A stretch of DNA of 64,000 bases from Agelas oroides (taxonomy: Eukaryota; Porifera; Demospongiae; Agelasida; Agelasidae). Positions 37,101 through 62,676 of the stretch are shown here, in pieces. The position numbers and the translations under genes are program-made. Within the stretch, counting starts at the first letter, position 1. Each line of letters starts with the position of its first letter. Under the pieces are notes generated by a model. That model ran no database searches and was not told the DNA's origin. It saw only the letters and a program-made list of their open reading frames with translations. The stretch is from contig OX422196.1 in assembly GCA_949130485.1 (NCBI GenBank), forward strand, positions 7,364,054-7,428,053, in the 5' to 3' direction.

Positions 37101-39730
37101 TCAATATTTGAAGACCTATAATTACTTTACGTTACAGAGTAATGGAAAAACTAATCTAGCTAGTGCTCTGAACATGTAGAAGCATGCATTAATTTGAGCC
37201 ATGCTGGAGGTTACATAGGATGCTATGTACAGTGGCCAGATTAGATGTCCCACTAACCCTAGTCCTGACTGTTAGAATTGTTTGCGGACCTCATCCTGAA
37301 GGAATATTATCCTAGTTGCATACCGGTAGTTATGGCAAAGTTGCCAGGAATGTAGCCAAATAGGTCTTCTGAAATCCTTGAAAGACAAAGGTCCCCAAAG
37401 GTCATGTGATGAGGAACATCATGCTTACCTTCTACACTACTGTGCATTTACAACCCTGCACAAGAGACATCACACTCACCAGCGACAGATAACTCAAAGT
37501 CAACACTAGCATTGCCGACTGCATTGCCCACGGTGCAGCTGTACTGTCCATTGTCAGTCTCCCCTACACTGCAGATCTGCAGGATGGACTGCACAAACAT
37601 CACTCCATTACTTGTCACAAGCCTCTCATAGATGGTGGTACGAGAGCCATTGCTCAGCTCAGTAGCTCCTCTTGTCCAAGTAACATTTGGTATTGGATCA
37701 CCAAACCCCACACAGGTGAGTACTGTTGTACTGCCAGCTTCCACAGTGGAGTTCCTTGGAGATATCACAACCCGAGGTGGAACTGCAGCTAGGAGATTGA
37801 TCAAGTCAATATTTGAAGACCTATAATTTACTTTACGTTACAGAGTAATGGAAAAACTAATCTAACTAGTGCTCTGAACATGTAGAAGCATGCATTAATT
37901 TGAGCCATGCTGGAGGTTACATAGGATGCTATGTACAGTGGCCAGATTAGATGTCCCACTAACCCTAGTCCTGACTGATAGAATTGTTTGTGGACCTCAT
38001 CCTGAAGGAATATTATCCTAGTTGCATACCGGTAGTTATGGCAAAGTTGCCAGGAATGTAGCCAAATAGGTCTTCTGAAATCCTTGAAAGACAAAAGTCC
38101 CCAAAGCTCATGTGATGAGGAACATCATGCTTACCTTCTACACTACTGTGCATTTACAGTCCTGCACAAGAGACATCACACTCACCAGTGACAGATAACT
38201 CAAAGTCAACACTAGCATTGCCGACTGCATTGCCCACGGTGCAGCTGTACTGTCCATTGTCAGTCTCCCCTACACTGCAGATCTGCAGGATGGACTGCAC
38301 AAACATCACTCCATTACTTGTCACAAGCCTCTCATAGATGGTGGTACGAGAGCCATTGCTTAGCTCAGTAGCTCCCCTTGTCCAAGTAACATATGGTATT
38401 GGATCACCAAACCCCACACAGGTGAATACTGTTGTACTGCCAGCTTCCACAGTGGAGTTCCTTGGAGATATCACAACTCGAGGTGGAACTGCAGCTAGGA
38501 GATTGATCAAGTCAATATTTGAAGACCTATAATTTACTTTATGTTACAGAGTAATGGAAAAACTAATCTAGCTAGTGCTCTGAACATGTAGAAGCATGCA
38601 TTAATTTGAGCCATGCTGGAGGTTACATAGGATGCTATGTACAGTGGCCAGATTAGATGTCCCACTAACCCTAGTCCTGACTGTTTGTGGACCTCATCCT
38701 GAAGGAATATTATCCTAGTTGCATACCGGTATAGTTATGGCAAAGTTGCCAGGAATGTAGCCAAATAGGTCTTCTGAAATCCTTGTAAGACAAAAGTCCC
38801 CAAAGCTCATGTGATGAGGAACATCATGCTTACCTTCTACACTACTGTGCATTTACAGTCCTGCACAAGAGACATCACACTCACCAGTGACAGATAACTC
38901 AAAGTCAACACTAGCATTGCCGACTGCATTGCCCACGGTGCAGCTGTACTGTCCATTGTCAGTCTCCCCTACACTGCAGATCTGCAGGATGGACTGCACA
39001 AACATCACTCCATTACTTGTCACAAGCCTCTCATAGATGGTGGTACGAGAGCCATTGCTTAGCTCAGTAGCTCCCCTTGTCCAATTAACATATGGTATTG
39101 GATCACCAAACCCCACACAGGTGAGTACTGTTGTACTGCCAGCTTCCACAGTGGAGTTCCTTGGAGATATCACAACCTGAGGTGGAGCTGCAGCTAGGAG
39201 ATTGATCAAGTCAATATTTGAAGACCCATACATGTGTAAATTCCATTACTTTACTATTTAATAGTATAATATATGAACATTCATATAACTTATACTGAAA
39301 ACAACGTTCAAATCTGTAAACTAATATCTGTTTATATTGTACTTGTTTTAGGCCTAATCCAGCCGGGCATTTTGTGTGTCACTCTAATCATTCATCAATG
39401 ACGGTCTATGATGTCCATCAGGCCACGATCCTCACAGAGACCTATTCCAACTTGTTATGTACAACTTAAATAATTTACCTTCTGCATTAAGTACTGACAC
39501 TTGAAAGCTAAGCCAAAAGACATAATGTACAACACCTTAAAGTATCTCTAAGACTTTAGCACTTCGTATGCTCCTAGCTAGCATCCTGTTTTACAACTAT
39601 CGTAGTATAAATGGATCTGTCATACGTCATAGCTTTTAGCTAGCTATACCTACAGTGTACCTTGTCCCAGGACACAGCTTGGGCTCCACAGATACACCAA
39701 CAAAACCATCACAGCAAGTCTGCGCACCAT
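28101..39730 (-). CDS. Adhesion GPCR A: signal peptide, 4 Ig, two HormR-GAIN-GPS modules, 7TM
   Basis: Minus strand. Exon 39730-39661 encodes signal peptide MVRRLAVMVLLVYLWSPSC, ending in phase 1. Four Ig exons (39193-38885, 38494-38186, 37788-37480, 37083-36775; 309 nt each, phase 1-1) follow. Then HormR-1 (36547-36363; CDAETTEFLSWPNT), GAIN-1 exons (36289-36120, about 35506-35429, 35334-35227, about 34877-34541, about 34395-34357) and GPS-1 (34263 to about 34166; VTCNCNHLTNFAILV). In place of TM1 comes HormR-2 (about 34052-33866), GAIN-2 (33792-33624, about 33541-33464, 33347-33239, about 31300-30965, about 30880-30833) and GPS-2 (about 30222-30128, same CNCNHLT). TM1 is at about 30000-29876, TM2-3 at 29690-29515, TM4 at 29218-29098, and TM5-7 plus cytoplasmic tail at about 29016-28101. 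The tail is acidic, ending DSDSDGNDDTNA. HormR/GAIN exon joins are phase-consistent, so both modules appear to be in one reading frame. Confidence 0.85.
30303..30774. mobile_element. Pogo/Tigger-like MITE (472 bp) in receptor A intron
   Basis: Terminal inverted repeats CAGTGGAACCTC and GAGGTTCCACTG, with TA duplicated on both sides (30301-30302, 30775-30776). TA targets and this end sequence are typical of Tc1/mariner-pogo elements. Interior has GCGGACA / GTCCGCATTATAG subterminal repeats and no ORF. A related fragment is near 31715-31760. Confidence 0.75.
31921..32832 (+). repeat. 456-bp perfect tandem duplication
   Basis: 31921-32376 and 32377-32832 appear identical base for base in my reading. 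A 22-bp piece of the unit's end (GATGTTGCTATGGAAACTGTAT) recurs again at about 32847-32868. The unit has no recognised coding content; it sits in a GAIN-2 intron of receptor A. Either recent duplication or an assembly artefact. Confidence 0.95.
36775..39193 (-). repeat. Four-fold tandem duplication of an Ig-exon unit (about 705 bp)
   Basis: Exons 39193-38885, 38494-38186, 37788-37480 and 37083-36775 are each 309 bp, 103 residues, and spaced 699-706 bp. Exons and the intervening introns are almost identical. Each encodes an Ig-like domain with PPRVVISPRNSTVEAGSTTV, TCVGFGDPIPYVTWTRGA and NGQYSCTVGNAVGNASV; the paired cysteines and W are present. Borders are phase 1-1, so copies can be added or lost without shifting frame. 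Confidence 0.95.
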
Positions 39731-41384
39731 GTTTGCCGAGCGCATTTGGCGCGAGGCTCCGACTCCGGGATCTACCCCGATCAGCATTTTATTTGCGGAT
39801 GAGTATTTTGTGAGCTTCGCAGTCGTTACGCCAACGGAAAATCTCGCTTAGGAACGTGTCACGCTTCGGAATGTGTTGGTGAATTGAGAACGAGGCTAGC
39901 AGTGGAGCTAGCTGATCAGAATGGGCTAATAAGCGTTCACCCCCTGTGGATGACAGTTCCTCCTTGGACAAACAAATTAGTAGCATACAACCCTGCCCCG
40001 GAAACAATTAATCCTGGTAGCGAGTCTAAATGATATTCATAATAACATATAGTTAATAACATCACACGCATAATGTCCATACAGTATTTCTTCATATATA
40101 ATAGAGCTATAGAGTATGAAATATCCACAGCCATATATAGCTGTTGGGGGATAAGTAGGCCCACAGAATGATGAAGAAGTGAAGAGAGTGTTTGCAGTTG
40201 CAAAGAAGATGGACTACCGGTATTAAGAGATGCACAGACAAGAATGTGATGGTGAATGACAAGCTTACTACTAGACATCATGCCATGAAGATGCAACATG
40301 TGAAACTCGTGAAAATATCACCAAAAAATACTCAGAAAAGTATTTTAAAAAGTGATGGAAAGATAGTGTTTCATATGACTCGGCATGGCATTTACGACAT
40401 ATGTTTTTGTAGTACATGAAAATACCACAAAATTTTCTTTTCATGGGGGTGACCTTTGAAAACTTAATATTTCATACGATATTGTTTTCCATGGCATGTT
40501 GTCTAGTCGTGAAGTGACTGGGTTGAAGGGAATAGGTGGACAAGCCGTACTGCCCTTCCTATATAGAGACTCCAGACACATGTTGGTGACTCCTGTCCGC
40601 AGGTTTGGAGACTCACTGATAGCTACACTTAGACTCATTAGCAGACATTTTCATTATCAGAGTCATGCCCATGACCAGCTGTTGAAAGAAACAAACATTA
40701 AAGTCTACCATAAAATGCACTGATAGCGCGCTAGCTACCACTACTGTGAGCTGTTGTGCTCTAGAAGAATCATTGCACAGGACTCATATACATGTAGATC
40801 CCCAGAAAATGTAAAAGATGAGGTGTTGATTGTTAAATGATGTTGTACGGTGCAACCCTCTCGATTCAATTTTTTTGTGTGTGAAAAGTGCATAAGGACA
40901 AGAGAGGACAGCATAAGGACAGCACTGGAAAGCATAAGGACACACTGCAAAAAAAAAAACTTGGATTACTTCAATCACACTTTTAGGTTGTCTCAGTTGC
41001 ACCAAGGAATGCTAAAATAGGTTTCTTGAAAGTTCATTGAGGAGCTTCTCATTAGTTACATAGCTCATCTCCTTTTTCAGAAGACCTATTTGGCTACATT
41101 CCTGGCATTACTACCACAACCATACAACCAAGGAACTCTTCCAGGGGCAAATGTGTAAGATCAAAGAAACAACAAACATCACCAGAAATGCTGATTTATA
41201 GGCTTTCTGAAAGGAAATACTATAATTTAACAAAGACTCACTGAAAAAGGGAGAAGCTTCTCACTACACTCTGATTCAAACTATATAAGCATTCCTTGAA
41301 CTTTACATGTCCCGCTCACAAAAGGAATGTGACTGAGGTGACCAAAATAATTATGGTTGAAGTAACCTAAAACTTTTTACAGTG

Positions 41385-41790
41385 CAAGACTGGACAGCAT
41401 AAGGAAAACTCTGAAGAGCAAGAGGACAACTCTGCATGGGCAGCATAAAGACAACACTGCATGCACTGCATAAAGATAGCACTGGACAGCACAAGCTTAA
41501 GTACAGCATTGGACAACATAAGGACAAGACTAGACAGCATAAGGACAGCACAGGACAAGCCGGTTAGAACAACACTGGACAGCGTAATAACAAGACTGCA
41601 TGGGCAGCATAAGGACAAGACTGGACAGCATAAGGACAAGACTGGACAGCATGCATAAGGAGAACACTGGTCAGTATACAAGGACAACACTGGACAACAT
41701 AAGAACAACACTTGACAATATAAGGACAAGACTGGACAGCATAAGAACAACACTGGACAACATTAGGACAAGACCGTGCAGACTAGCCTT
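41385..41790 (+). repeat. Roughly 22-bp minisatellite (GGACAGCATAAGGACAAGACT)
   Basis: Imperfect tandem copies of GACTGGACAGCATAAGGACA. The same family recurs at about 40885-40960 and 43815-44060, giving three separate arrays in 3 kb. Frames through it give the artefactual CPVLSLCC-type ORFs. Confidence 0.9.
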
Positions 41791-42429
41791 CGTTCAGTAT
41801 CATGGCGTACGGTAGTACGCCATATGTAGGGATGACCCCGAAAAAAAATGGCGGCCACATTCAAAGTGCACAAATGACACGCTCGAAATGTCCGCGTTAG
41901 ATAAGTCAACGGCCTCCATGAGCCATATCAGACATTATCGAGTGCTTCCATGGGCAACAGGATCGTTAAATTTGCTGGAAAGCATCGCTAAGTACCTGAC
42001 GGTCAAGTCGCTAAAAAAGGCAAATCGTCTATCTTCTGACTTCTTCTTCTTCTTCTTCTTCTTCTTTTGCTCACCACGATAGCACGACAACGGCTGAAGC
42101 TATTACAACGATTCAAACGCGAAGCATAAATTACTGGGTATTGTACCCACCACTCATCGTTCTCAAAGAAAGAAATCGAATTAATCGGCGATTCTCAGGT
42201 AACCCCACGCTTATGCTTGCTGCTATACGCCATTTTGTTAGAATAGAATATTCATAGCGATTACGTCAACAGAAGTTCAACAGCTACAGCACGTGAAGTT
42301 GGCATGCAGCTGCGGTTATTCTACTTCCGTAGAGAACTTGACGATCGATTGATTCCCAAACGATTGCATATGTTGCTACTTTCATACAGCAGTTGACGTA
42401 CTTGTGCTGGATTTGACAAGGAACGCAGT

Positions 42430-42591
42430 ATGCGTAACGTCCACAAGAAACGGGCGCGGGATAAGCAGAACTATCTGCGAAACAAAGAAAGCAAAAGGCA
42501 AGCGTCCCGTAACAAGTACTGGAAGAACCCGGAAAAACACTCTTACTCTCCAAGGGTTCCTTTACCACAGTTATGCCTTACCTCTTTATGA
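42430..42591 (+). CDS. Short basic ORF, possibly a transposon fragment
   Basis: 53 residues rich in Lys, Arg and Asn: MRNVHKKRARDKQNYLRNKE followed by RNKYWKNPEKH. I do not recognise a domain. Lys/Arg-rich RxKYxxNPEK segments occur in hypothetical proteins linked to transposons, and the ORF lies just upstream of a long inverted-repeat element. It may be a degraded 5' coding exon or chance. Confidence 0.25.
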   Translation: MRNVHKKRARDKQNYLRNKESKRQASRNKYWKNPEKHSYSPRVPLPQLCLTSL

Positions 42592-42940
42592 CCTATGTAC
42601 CTGCCACCCACCATACACAACCTACACACACCTGCCCACAATGTATAACCAGCTATAGAAACTGTTCCTTGGACAACACACAACATACAGTGTTACAACC
42701 CTGTCATACAACAGAACAGGTAGACAGTCATGTATATACCACAGTGCCTTAGAACAACCACTCACACACACATGCACATACCCAATTAGACAACAGTTAC
42801 ACCCATGATTCCATTGTCAAGTGGATAAGTGCAAACAGCTAACATCCTCCAGAAATCCATCAACATCAACAATAAACTACATAACAAGTCATTTCACTTG
42901 GGGTGTGGTTACACAACAACAACAAAAAAAACAACAGAAA

Positions 42941-43630
42941 CAAGTCACAAAAAAGTTCGCCAAACGCAAACAAGCACATGTAGGGATGAAATCCTCAAAA
43001 ACCAACCAAACAAGACGGGAACGACACCACAATACTTTTACACCATCCCTACATCTTGTGCCATTTTGCCACCTGTACACAACACAAAACCCTCTACATT
43101 TGTACTTATTAGCCCACACCAACCACAAACAAACATAGTACTTCACTCCATTCAACTATCTCACAAAATAACCCATCCTTCACAAAGCATTACAAAATTA
43201 CCACTACTCACTTCACAGCCACCTGTATACAAGACAACCCATATCTATCATGCTAAACAGGCATAAAACTTAACAACATAATGCACATTCCAACATAACA
43301 CACACACTCACCACTCCTCAACATAACACACACACTCACCACTCCTCACACACAACTTGGACCATACCTGCTACACTCAGTAGCAACCACCAACAACACA
43401 ACATACTCACTATGCACAACACACCCACGCCACACCCTTCCATCTACAAGACAACCCTCTTCTACACACAACTAAAAAACAAATACAAACACACAGTTTT
43501 GGCAAAATGGCACAAGATGTAGGGATGGTGTAAAAGTATTGTGGTGTCGTTCCCGTCTTGTTTGGTTGGTTTTTGAGGATTTCATCCCTACATGTGCTTG
43601 TTTGCGTTTGGCGAACTTTTTTGTGACTTG
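42941..43630. mobile_element. Element with 131-bp perfect terminal inverted repeats
   Basis: Arms 42941-43071 and 43500-43630 are reverse complements with no mismatch that I could find. The left arm starts CAAGTCACAAAAAAGTTCGC. The 428-bp interior is strikingly poor in G on the plus strand. A diverged single arm with a similar G-poor flank is at 60310-60597. No transposase seen. Confidence 0.8.
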
Positions 43631-43678
43631 TAATACACGGAGGCGGAAGAGCGCGCGCTCTTCCGCCTCCGTGTATTA
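43631..43678. repeat. 48-bp perfect palindrome
   Basis: TAATACACGGAGGCGGAAGA is followed by a GCGC-centred palindrome; every base pairs from 43631/43678 to 43654/43655 with no loop. It touches the end of the 131-bp inverted repeat at 43630. GC-rich core in AT-rich surroundings. Confidence 0.97.
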
Positions 43679-45281
43679 AGCTTATACTGAACGCAAACCG
43701 AAGATAGGCCTGGGAACGAGGCTACATGCAGACAGCATATAAGGACATCACTCATCCGTCCGTCCGTCCGTCCGTCCGTCCGCCCGCCCGTCCATCGAAT
43801 CTTCCACCCATCCTCCATCCAGGGATAAAATATGGACAAGAATGGAACAGCATAAGGACATGACTGGACAATATAAGGACAATTCTAGACAGCATAGGGA
43901 CAGCACTGGAAAACATAAGGACAACAGACAGAACAAGATAAGACAACATGCACTGGACAACATAAGGACAATACTGGACACCATGAGGACAAGACTGGAC
44001 AGCATAGGGACAACAATGCACAGAACGAGGACAACAATGTACAGCATAAGGACAAGGTACTGTACCATTCTACTTCGGAAAGCCATATCTTGAGGTAACC
44101 CGAGCAATATGCATATTGTTCAATGTGAAAAGATGGAACCATCCTGTGCTGCACTAACACTTGCAATGCACACAGCAAGTACTGCAGTAGAATGACTGAT
44201 GAGCTTCATTGTGCAGCTCAGCACAATCTAGGGAGCTGATCAGGAGCCTGGAAGTGAGGCTTGCATGCACTGATGGATACTGTACTATCACTATATAGAA
44301 CAGTTGAGCAACTTGGCAGTAGTGCATGTGCGTGACAAGATGCGTCCAAACAAGTCTTTTGAACACCTTGAATTCAAAGCGAGTGTGTAAGCTTCTGCTA
44401 TTTAATGTGTGTAAGCTTCTGCTATTTAATCTCTCCATCAGAAGACTTATATATATATAGATATTGCCTTGCAGTAGTTGCATTGGTATGGTACTGGTAG
44501 AGATGCCAGGAATGTTGCCAAATAGGTCTTTGACTGGTCCTCATGGAAATTTAAGAGAACCTATTTGGTAGCATTTTTAGGATGTGTTCACATTGGTGCA
44601 ACTGAGATGACCTCAAGATATGGTTGAAGTTGTCATATTTACACGAGCAACAACTCAGAAGACATTTGGCTAGTTTTGCTAGTACATGCCGGAATTAGCG
44701 AGGTTGTGGGGCCTGGTTATGGCCTAATTTAAACTACATCAATTTTTCTATTTGCAAATTATGTGCAATGATTAAAATTAAAACTAATGGGTACTGAATT
44801 GTTTCCTGCTCCAATATCATTTCCAATTAAGGTATACTTGGAAGGCCACAAATGATGGCAAGTTTACTTTACATACCATCTAATGCTAATTACATATATA
44901 GGGTGAAAATTTTTGTCCACAAAAATCCTGTAGGCATACATGCCTTGGATGCCACATAGCCAACATAAGTCATATTCTAGTCTATGGTTTCAAGTCACAT
45001 GCTAATTGTGATGTGGTCATAAGAAGAACGTGCATGTCAGGCCTGCATGGTATTGGCTGCATGCCTGTTTAGTGAATGACTTGCATCATAACATCTAGGA
45101 CTGCCTCATTCAGAAAGTTGATGTGGTCCGTTGTGCTTTTGTGGAGCAACATTGATAACAATTGTAATGATGGCTACAAAATTATTGAGTTTAAAGTAAT
45201 GCAAAAATGAATTGTAAAATACTGCAATTGTATGAAATTAGCTAGGTAGTTATATGCCTTGTAACAAATCTTGGTCACTAA

Positions 45282-59700
<14,419 letters not shown>

Positions 59701-60737
59701 ACGGATAAGACAAGAGACAATTATAAAAGCACAATTACTTCATTGTGATAAACAGAGGTGGACAACTTGTCACAATTTAATCCCTGGGCAGTGTGAAAAT
59801 GATGCAGGGATGGGGGTTTTGTATACTTTTATATCATCCCACGTTACCTTGTTTGCATATTTTTTGGCATGCCATCCCCACATCTTTTTACAAATGTTTT
59901 TTTTTTAAATTTTCTTTAACATATATCCCAGTTTTGCCTATACAACATGTACAGGTGGGGTTTATTCACAGTAGACAGGGATTTATGGTCCATAAACAGC
60001 CTGAGCCCAAGGGCGAGAGTTGTTTATGGCCATAAATCCCTGTCTACTGTGGTTTATCCTGCACTCTGATTGGTCCTTGTTGTTATTAGTAAACACACAT
60101 GGTAGTTTTCAGTGTAAACAAGGTATGTTATTAGTAAACATGCAAAGTAGTTTATACTGTAAACAAGGTACCTCATAGGAAACATCTTTTACAACTTCCT
60201 GTGGTATATGGAACAGAATCTACAGAATCTACAACTTCCTGTCCCAAACAGTGATCAGCGCTGCACAGAAAGGGTCTGGCTTGCGAGACTACTTCAAGAC
60301 AGACCATATCTGCCGCGCTCAGTATAGCAACTACATTGCAGCCACCCACAACATAACCCACTCCCCATGCACATCAACATGGACTACACACCCAGCACTA
60401 CCCACCCCACTGCCTTCCACAACCCTTCTATGCACACAACTAACAAACACAAAGCATAGTTGGCAAAATGGCACAAGATGTAGGGATGGTGTGAAATTGT
60501 TATGGTGTCATTCCCATCTAGTTTGGTTGGTTTTTGAGGGTTCCATCCCTACATGCGTTTGTTTTCGTTCAGAAAACTTTTTTGTGACTTTATCCCATCA
60601 GTTACCACAGAAACAAGGGCGAAGTGGAGAATATAACTGAGGGCTACAAAGGAAATTATGGCTCATAATTCCCTCTCCATGTATTTTTAGCTTACAGTCC
60701 ACTACATTGCTATACTATATAGTACAGATTTTATACA
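59701..60737. other. Repeat-rich flank of the Penelope-like element
   Basis: Holds a hairpin (about 59960-60052: GTAGACAGGGATTTATGG / CCATAAATCCCTGTCTAC), a half hairpin of the AAGCCAGACCCT family (60268-60291), and a diverged arm of the 42941-type element (about 60459-60597) with a G-poor flank. No coding signal. Confidence 0.6.
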
Positions 60738-60790
60738 TATGCAATGGTTGACATAAGTGAGCAAAGTTCATCGTAGCAAAGACAATATAC

Positions 60791-60830
60791 TTGAGACGTT
60801 TCGGCTCGAGAGCCTTCGTCAGTCACAATG
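60791..60830 (-). ncRNA. Hammerhead-ribozyme-like core in the Penelope-like element
   Basis: Minus strand reads TGA-CTGACGA-A-GGCT-CTCG-AGCC-GAAA-CGTC-TCA. This is CUGANGA, stem II with a 4-nt loop, GAAA, then a minimal stem III (ACGU) ending at the cleavage-site GUC, with TGA/TCA as the start of stem I. Hammerhead motifs with very short stem III are known in Penelope-like elements. Too short to cleave well as a monomer, by family knowledge; activity was not shown here. Confidence 0.7.
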
Positions 60831-60933
60831 ACACTAATGAGAAGAAAACCGGTGTTAAATAGTGAAACGGATAAATAAAGATGGGTGGGGTTGAGAATGA
60901 AAAATTGAAAAAAAGGGGTGAACTTGTAATGAT

Positions 60934-62657
60934 TCAAGATGGTTTGTCAAGTGATGCATGCCATAGTTTGCTCAAGTTCAAGCCACAATCCAAGTTCATA
61001 GTCTGTTGGTTGTGTTGGTAGATCATGATGGCCTCTGTGACTCTTCTCTTCCAATAAAATTCCTGCTGACCAATCACCTTAGCCCCTTCCCAATCAATCC
61101 AATGGTCTTCATTATGTACATGGGTTGCCACTCCATTATTCATATTGAACTTCCTGACTGCCTGTTTGTACATGTGTTCACTGACTCTCTTCTTCAATGT
61201 CCTGCCAGTTTATCCTATGTACACTTTCTCACAGTCTTGGCAGGGAATTTCATAGATGACTCCTTTTCTCCTGTCTTCAGGTATCCTGTTCTTGACTCTC
61301 ACCAACATTTGTCTGATTGTTCTGCACGGTTTGAATACTGCTCTCATGTTTACACCTTTGATAGACCGGCATACATTGGCAATCTTCTCTGACAAGCCTC
61401 TCACGTATGGTACACATAGGGTCCTGTTCTGTCTGTTGTCTTCAGTGTTCTCATTGGTGCTGGGTCTGGTTTGGTTGGCTATGTCTACTTTGTTGAGGAT
61501 GGGGTCTAGCACCTTCTGTGGGAAGTTGTTGGATCGGAAAGCGTCATCCAGGTGTCTGATCTCCTCTTGCAGGTATTCAGTGTCACAAATGCTGACTGCT
61601 CGGTTCTTAAGGCACTTCGCCACTCCAGCCAGGACTCTCGGGTGGTGATGAGAATTGTAGTCGAGGTATCGATCTGTGTGGGTCTTCTTTCTATACACTG
61701 AAGTAGTCAGCTTGTTCCCTTCTCTTCTCACCAATACTCAAGGAAGGCGATCTGTCTGTCCACTTCCTCCTCCATGGTGAACTGTATGGCATTGTGGTGG
61801 CTGTTGAGGTGGTTAAGAAAGGATTCCAAGGTTTCCCAACCGTAGGACCAGAGGACAAAGGTGTCATCCACGTACCTCCGCCAGACCTTGGGTTTCATTG
61901 GGGCAGAGCTCAGGGTCTTCTCCTCAAAGTGTTCCATATAGATGTTAGCTATGATGGGCGACAAGGGGGAGCCCATGGCCGCACCCTCTATTTGTTCATA
62001 GAACTGGTCTTGGTATTGAAAGTAGGTTGATTTGAGGCAGAGTTCGGTCAGTGCACATATGTCCTCTACTGGGATCGAAGTCCTCTCCATCAGCGTCTCA
62101 TCCTCATTCAGTCGTTGTTCAATCACTTTCAGGGCTTCATCAATGGGCACACACGTGAAAAGACTCACCACATCGAAACTGACCATTAGGTCACCATCAT
62201 CTATTTTTATTGTGTGTGCATCACTGGCAAAGTGAGTTGAGTTCTTCACGAAGCTGTCACCCTTGCCTGCTAATGGTGAGAGGGTACGTGCAAGTTCCTT
62301 GGCAAGTCTGTATGTAGGCGAGCCTATTGTGGAGACAATTGGTCGTAGGGGGTTGTTATCCTTATGTATCTTCGGAACTCCATAGATTTGTGGTGGGTTG
62401 GAATAGTTTGGTGTGAGTTGGTCCTTGAGCTGATCGGGGATCAATCCATTTCTATGTAGCTGCTTCACCTTCTCTGCTACTGTCTTCTCAATGCGTGTGG
62501 TTGGGTCCCTTTTTAGTTTCCGGTATGTGTTCCCATCAAATAGGATCTCCTTCATCTTCTCTTCGTAAAGGGAACTGTCCATAACCACTGTTGCATTTCC
62601 CTTGTCAGCAGGTAGAATGACAAGTATATTGTCTTTGCTACGATGAACTTTGCTCAC
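60934..62657 (-). pseudogene. Penelope-like reverse transcriptase with GIY-YIG endonuclease, broken
   Basis: Retroelement polyprotein. RT segment 62657-61728 has ILPADKGNATVVMD, YGVPKIHKDNNPLRPIVST, SFDVVSLFTCVP, AAMGSPLSPIIANIYME and the catalytic YVDDTF. The frame ends at a TGA near 61734-61729 and the protein continues in another frame (61734-61210, RREGNKLTTSVYRKKTHTDR), which indicates a one-base loss. The endonuclease starts GVIYEIPCQDCEKVYIG and is then cut by a TAA (about 61207), after which the same frame resumes (TGRTLKKRVSEH to 60934). Two lesions, no N-terminus: not functional as it stands. Good match to Penelope-type RTs by the PKIHK and PLRPIVS motifs. Confidence 0.9.
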
Positions 62658-62676
62658 TTATGTCAACCATTGCATA

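Larger units (their letters stand above)
39731..45281. other. Repeat-rich intergenic region between receptors A and B
   Basis: No long gene. Contents: receptor A promoter side (GC-rich, 39725-39790); minisatellite blocks at about 40885-40960, 41385-41790 and 43815-44060; a small basic ORF at 42430; a long inverted-repeat element at 42941-43630; a 48-bp palindrome at 43631-43678; (GTCC)n at about 43756-43783; fragments of a dispersed repeat with GACCTATTTGGCTACATTCC (about 41080, 44500). From 44640 to 45281 only AT-rich spacer was seen. Confidence 0.65.
60738..62676 (-). mobile_element. Penelope-like retroelement, 5'-truncated, with 56-bp inverted ends
   Basis: Minus-strand element. Ends 60738-60793 and 62621-62676 are perfect inverted copies of each other (TATGCAATGGTTGACATAAG outward). 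In between are reverse transcriptase, GIY-YIG region and a hammerhead-like core near the 3' end. The RT reading frame enters directly from the 62621-62676 end, so the N-terminal part of the usual protein is missing. Inverted or direct terminal copies (pLTRs) are a known trait of Penelope-like elements. Confidence 0.85.

Noticed and set aside
41351-41815. Cysteine/leucine-rich frames (CPVLSLCC) or KDKTGQH frames
   Set aside because: Translations of the roughly 22-bp minisatellite; no start context, no domain.
41888-42082. ORF starting MSALDKSTASMSH with poly-Phe
   Set aside because: Runs into a TTC repeat with no recognisable domain; no splice-supported continuation seen.
60231-60300. Half hairpin of the AAGCCAGACCCT family as a tRNA-like or snRNA gene
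   Set aside because: No cloverleaf or Pol III boxes; matches dispersed hairpin repeats at 21231 and 23358.
61006-62235. Plus-strand ORFs over the retroelement
   Set aside because: Antisense shadows of the reverse transcriptase on the minus strand.
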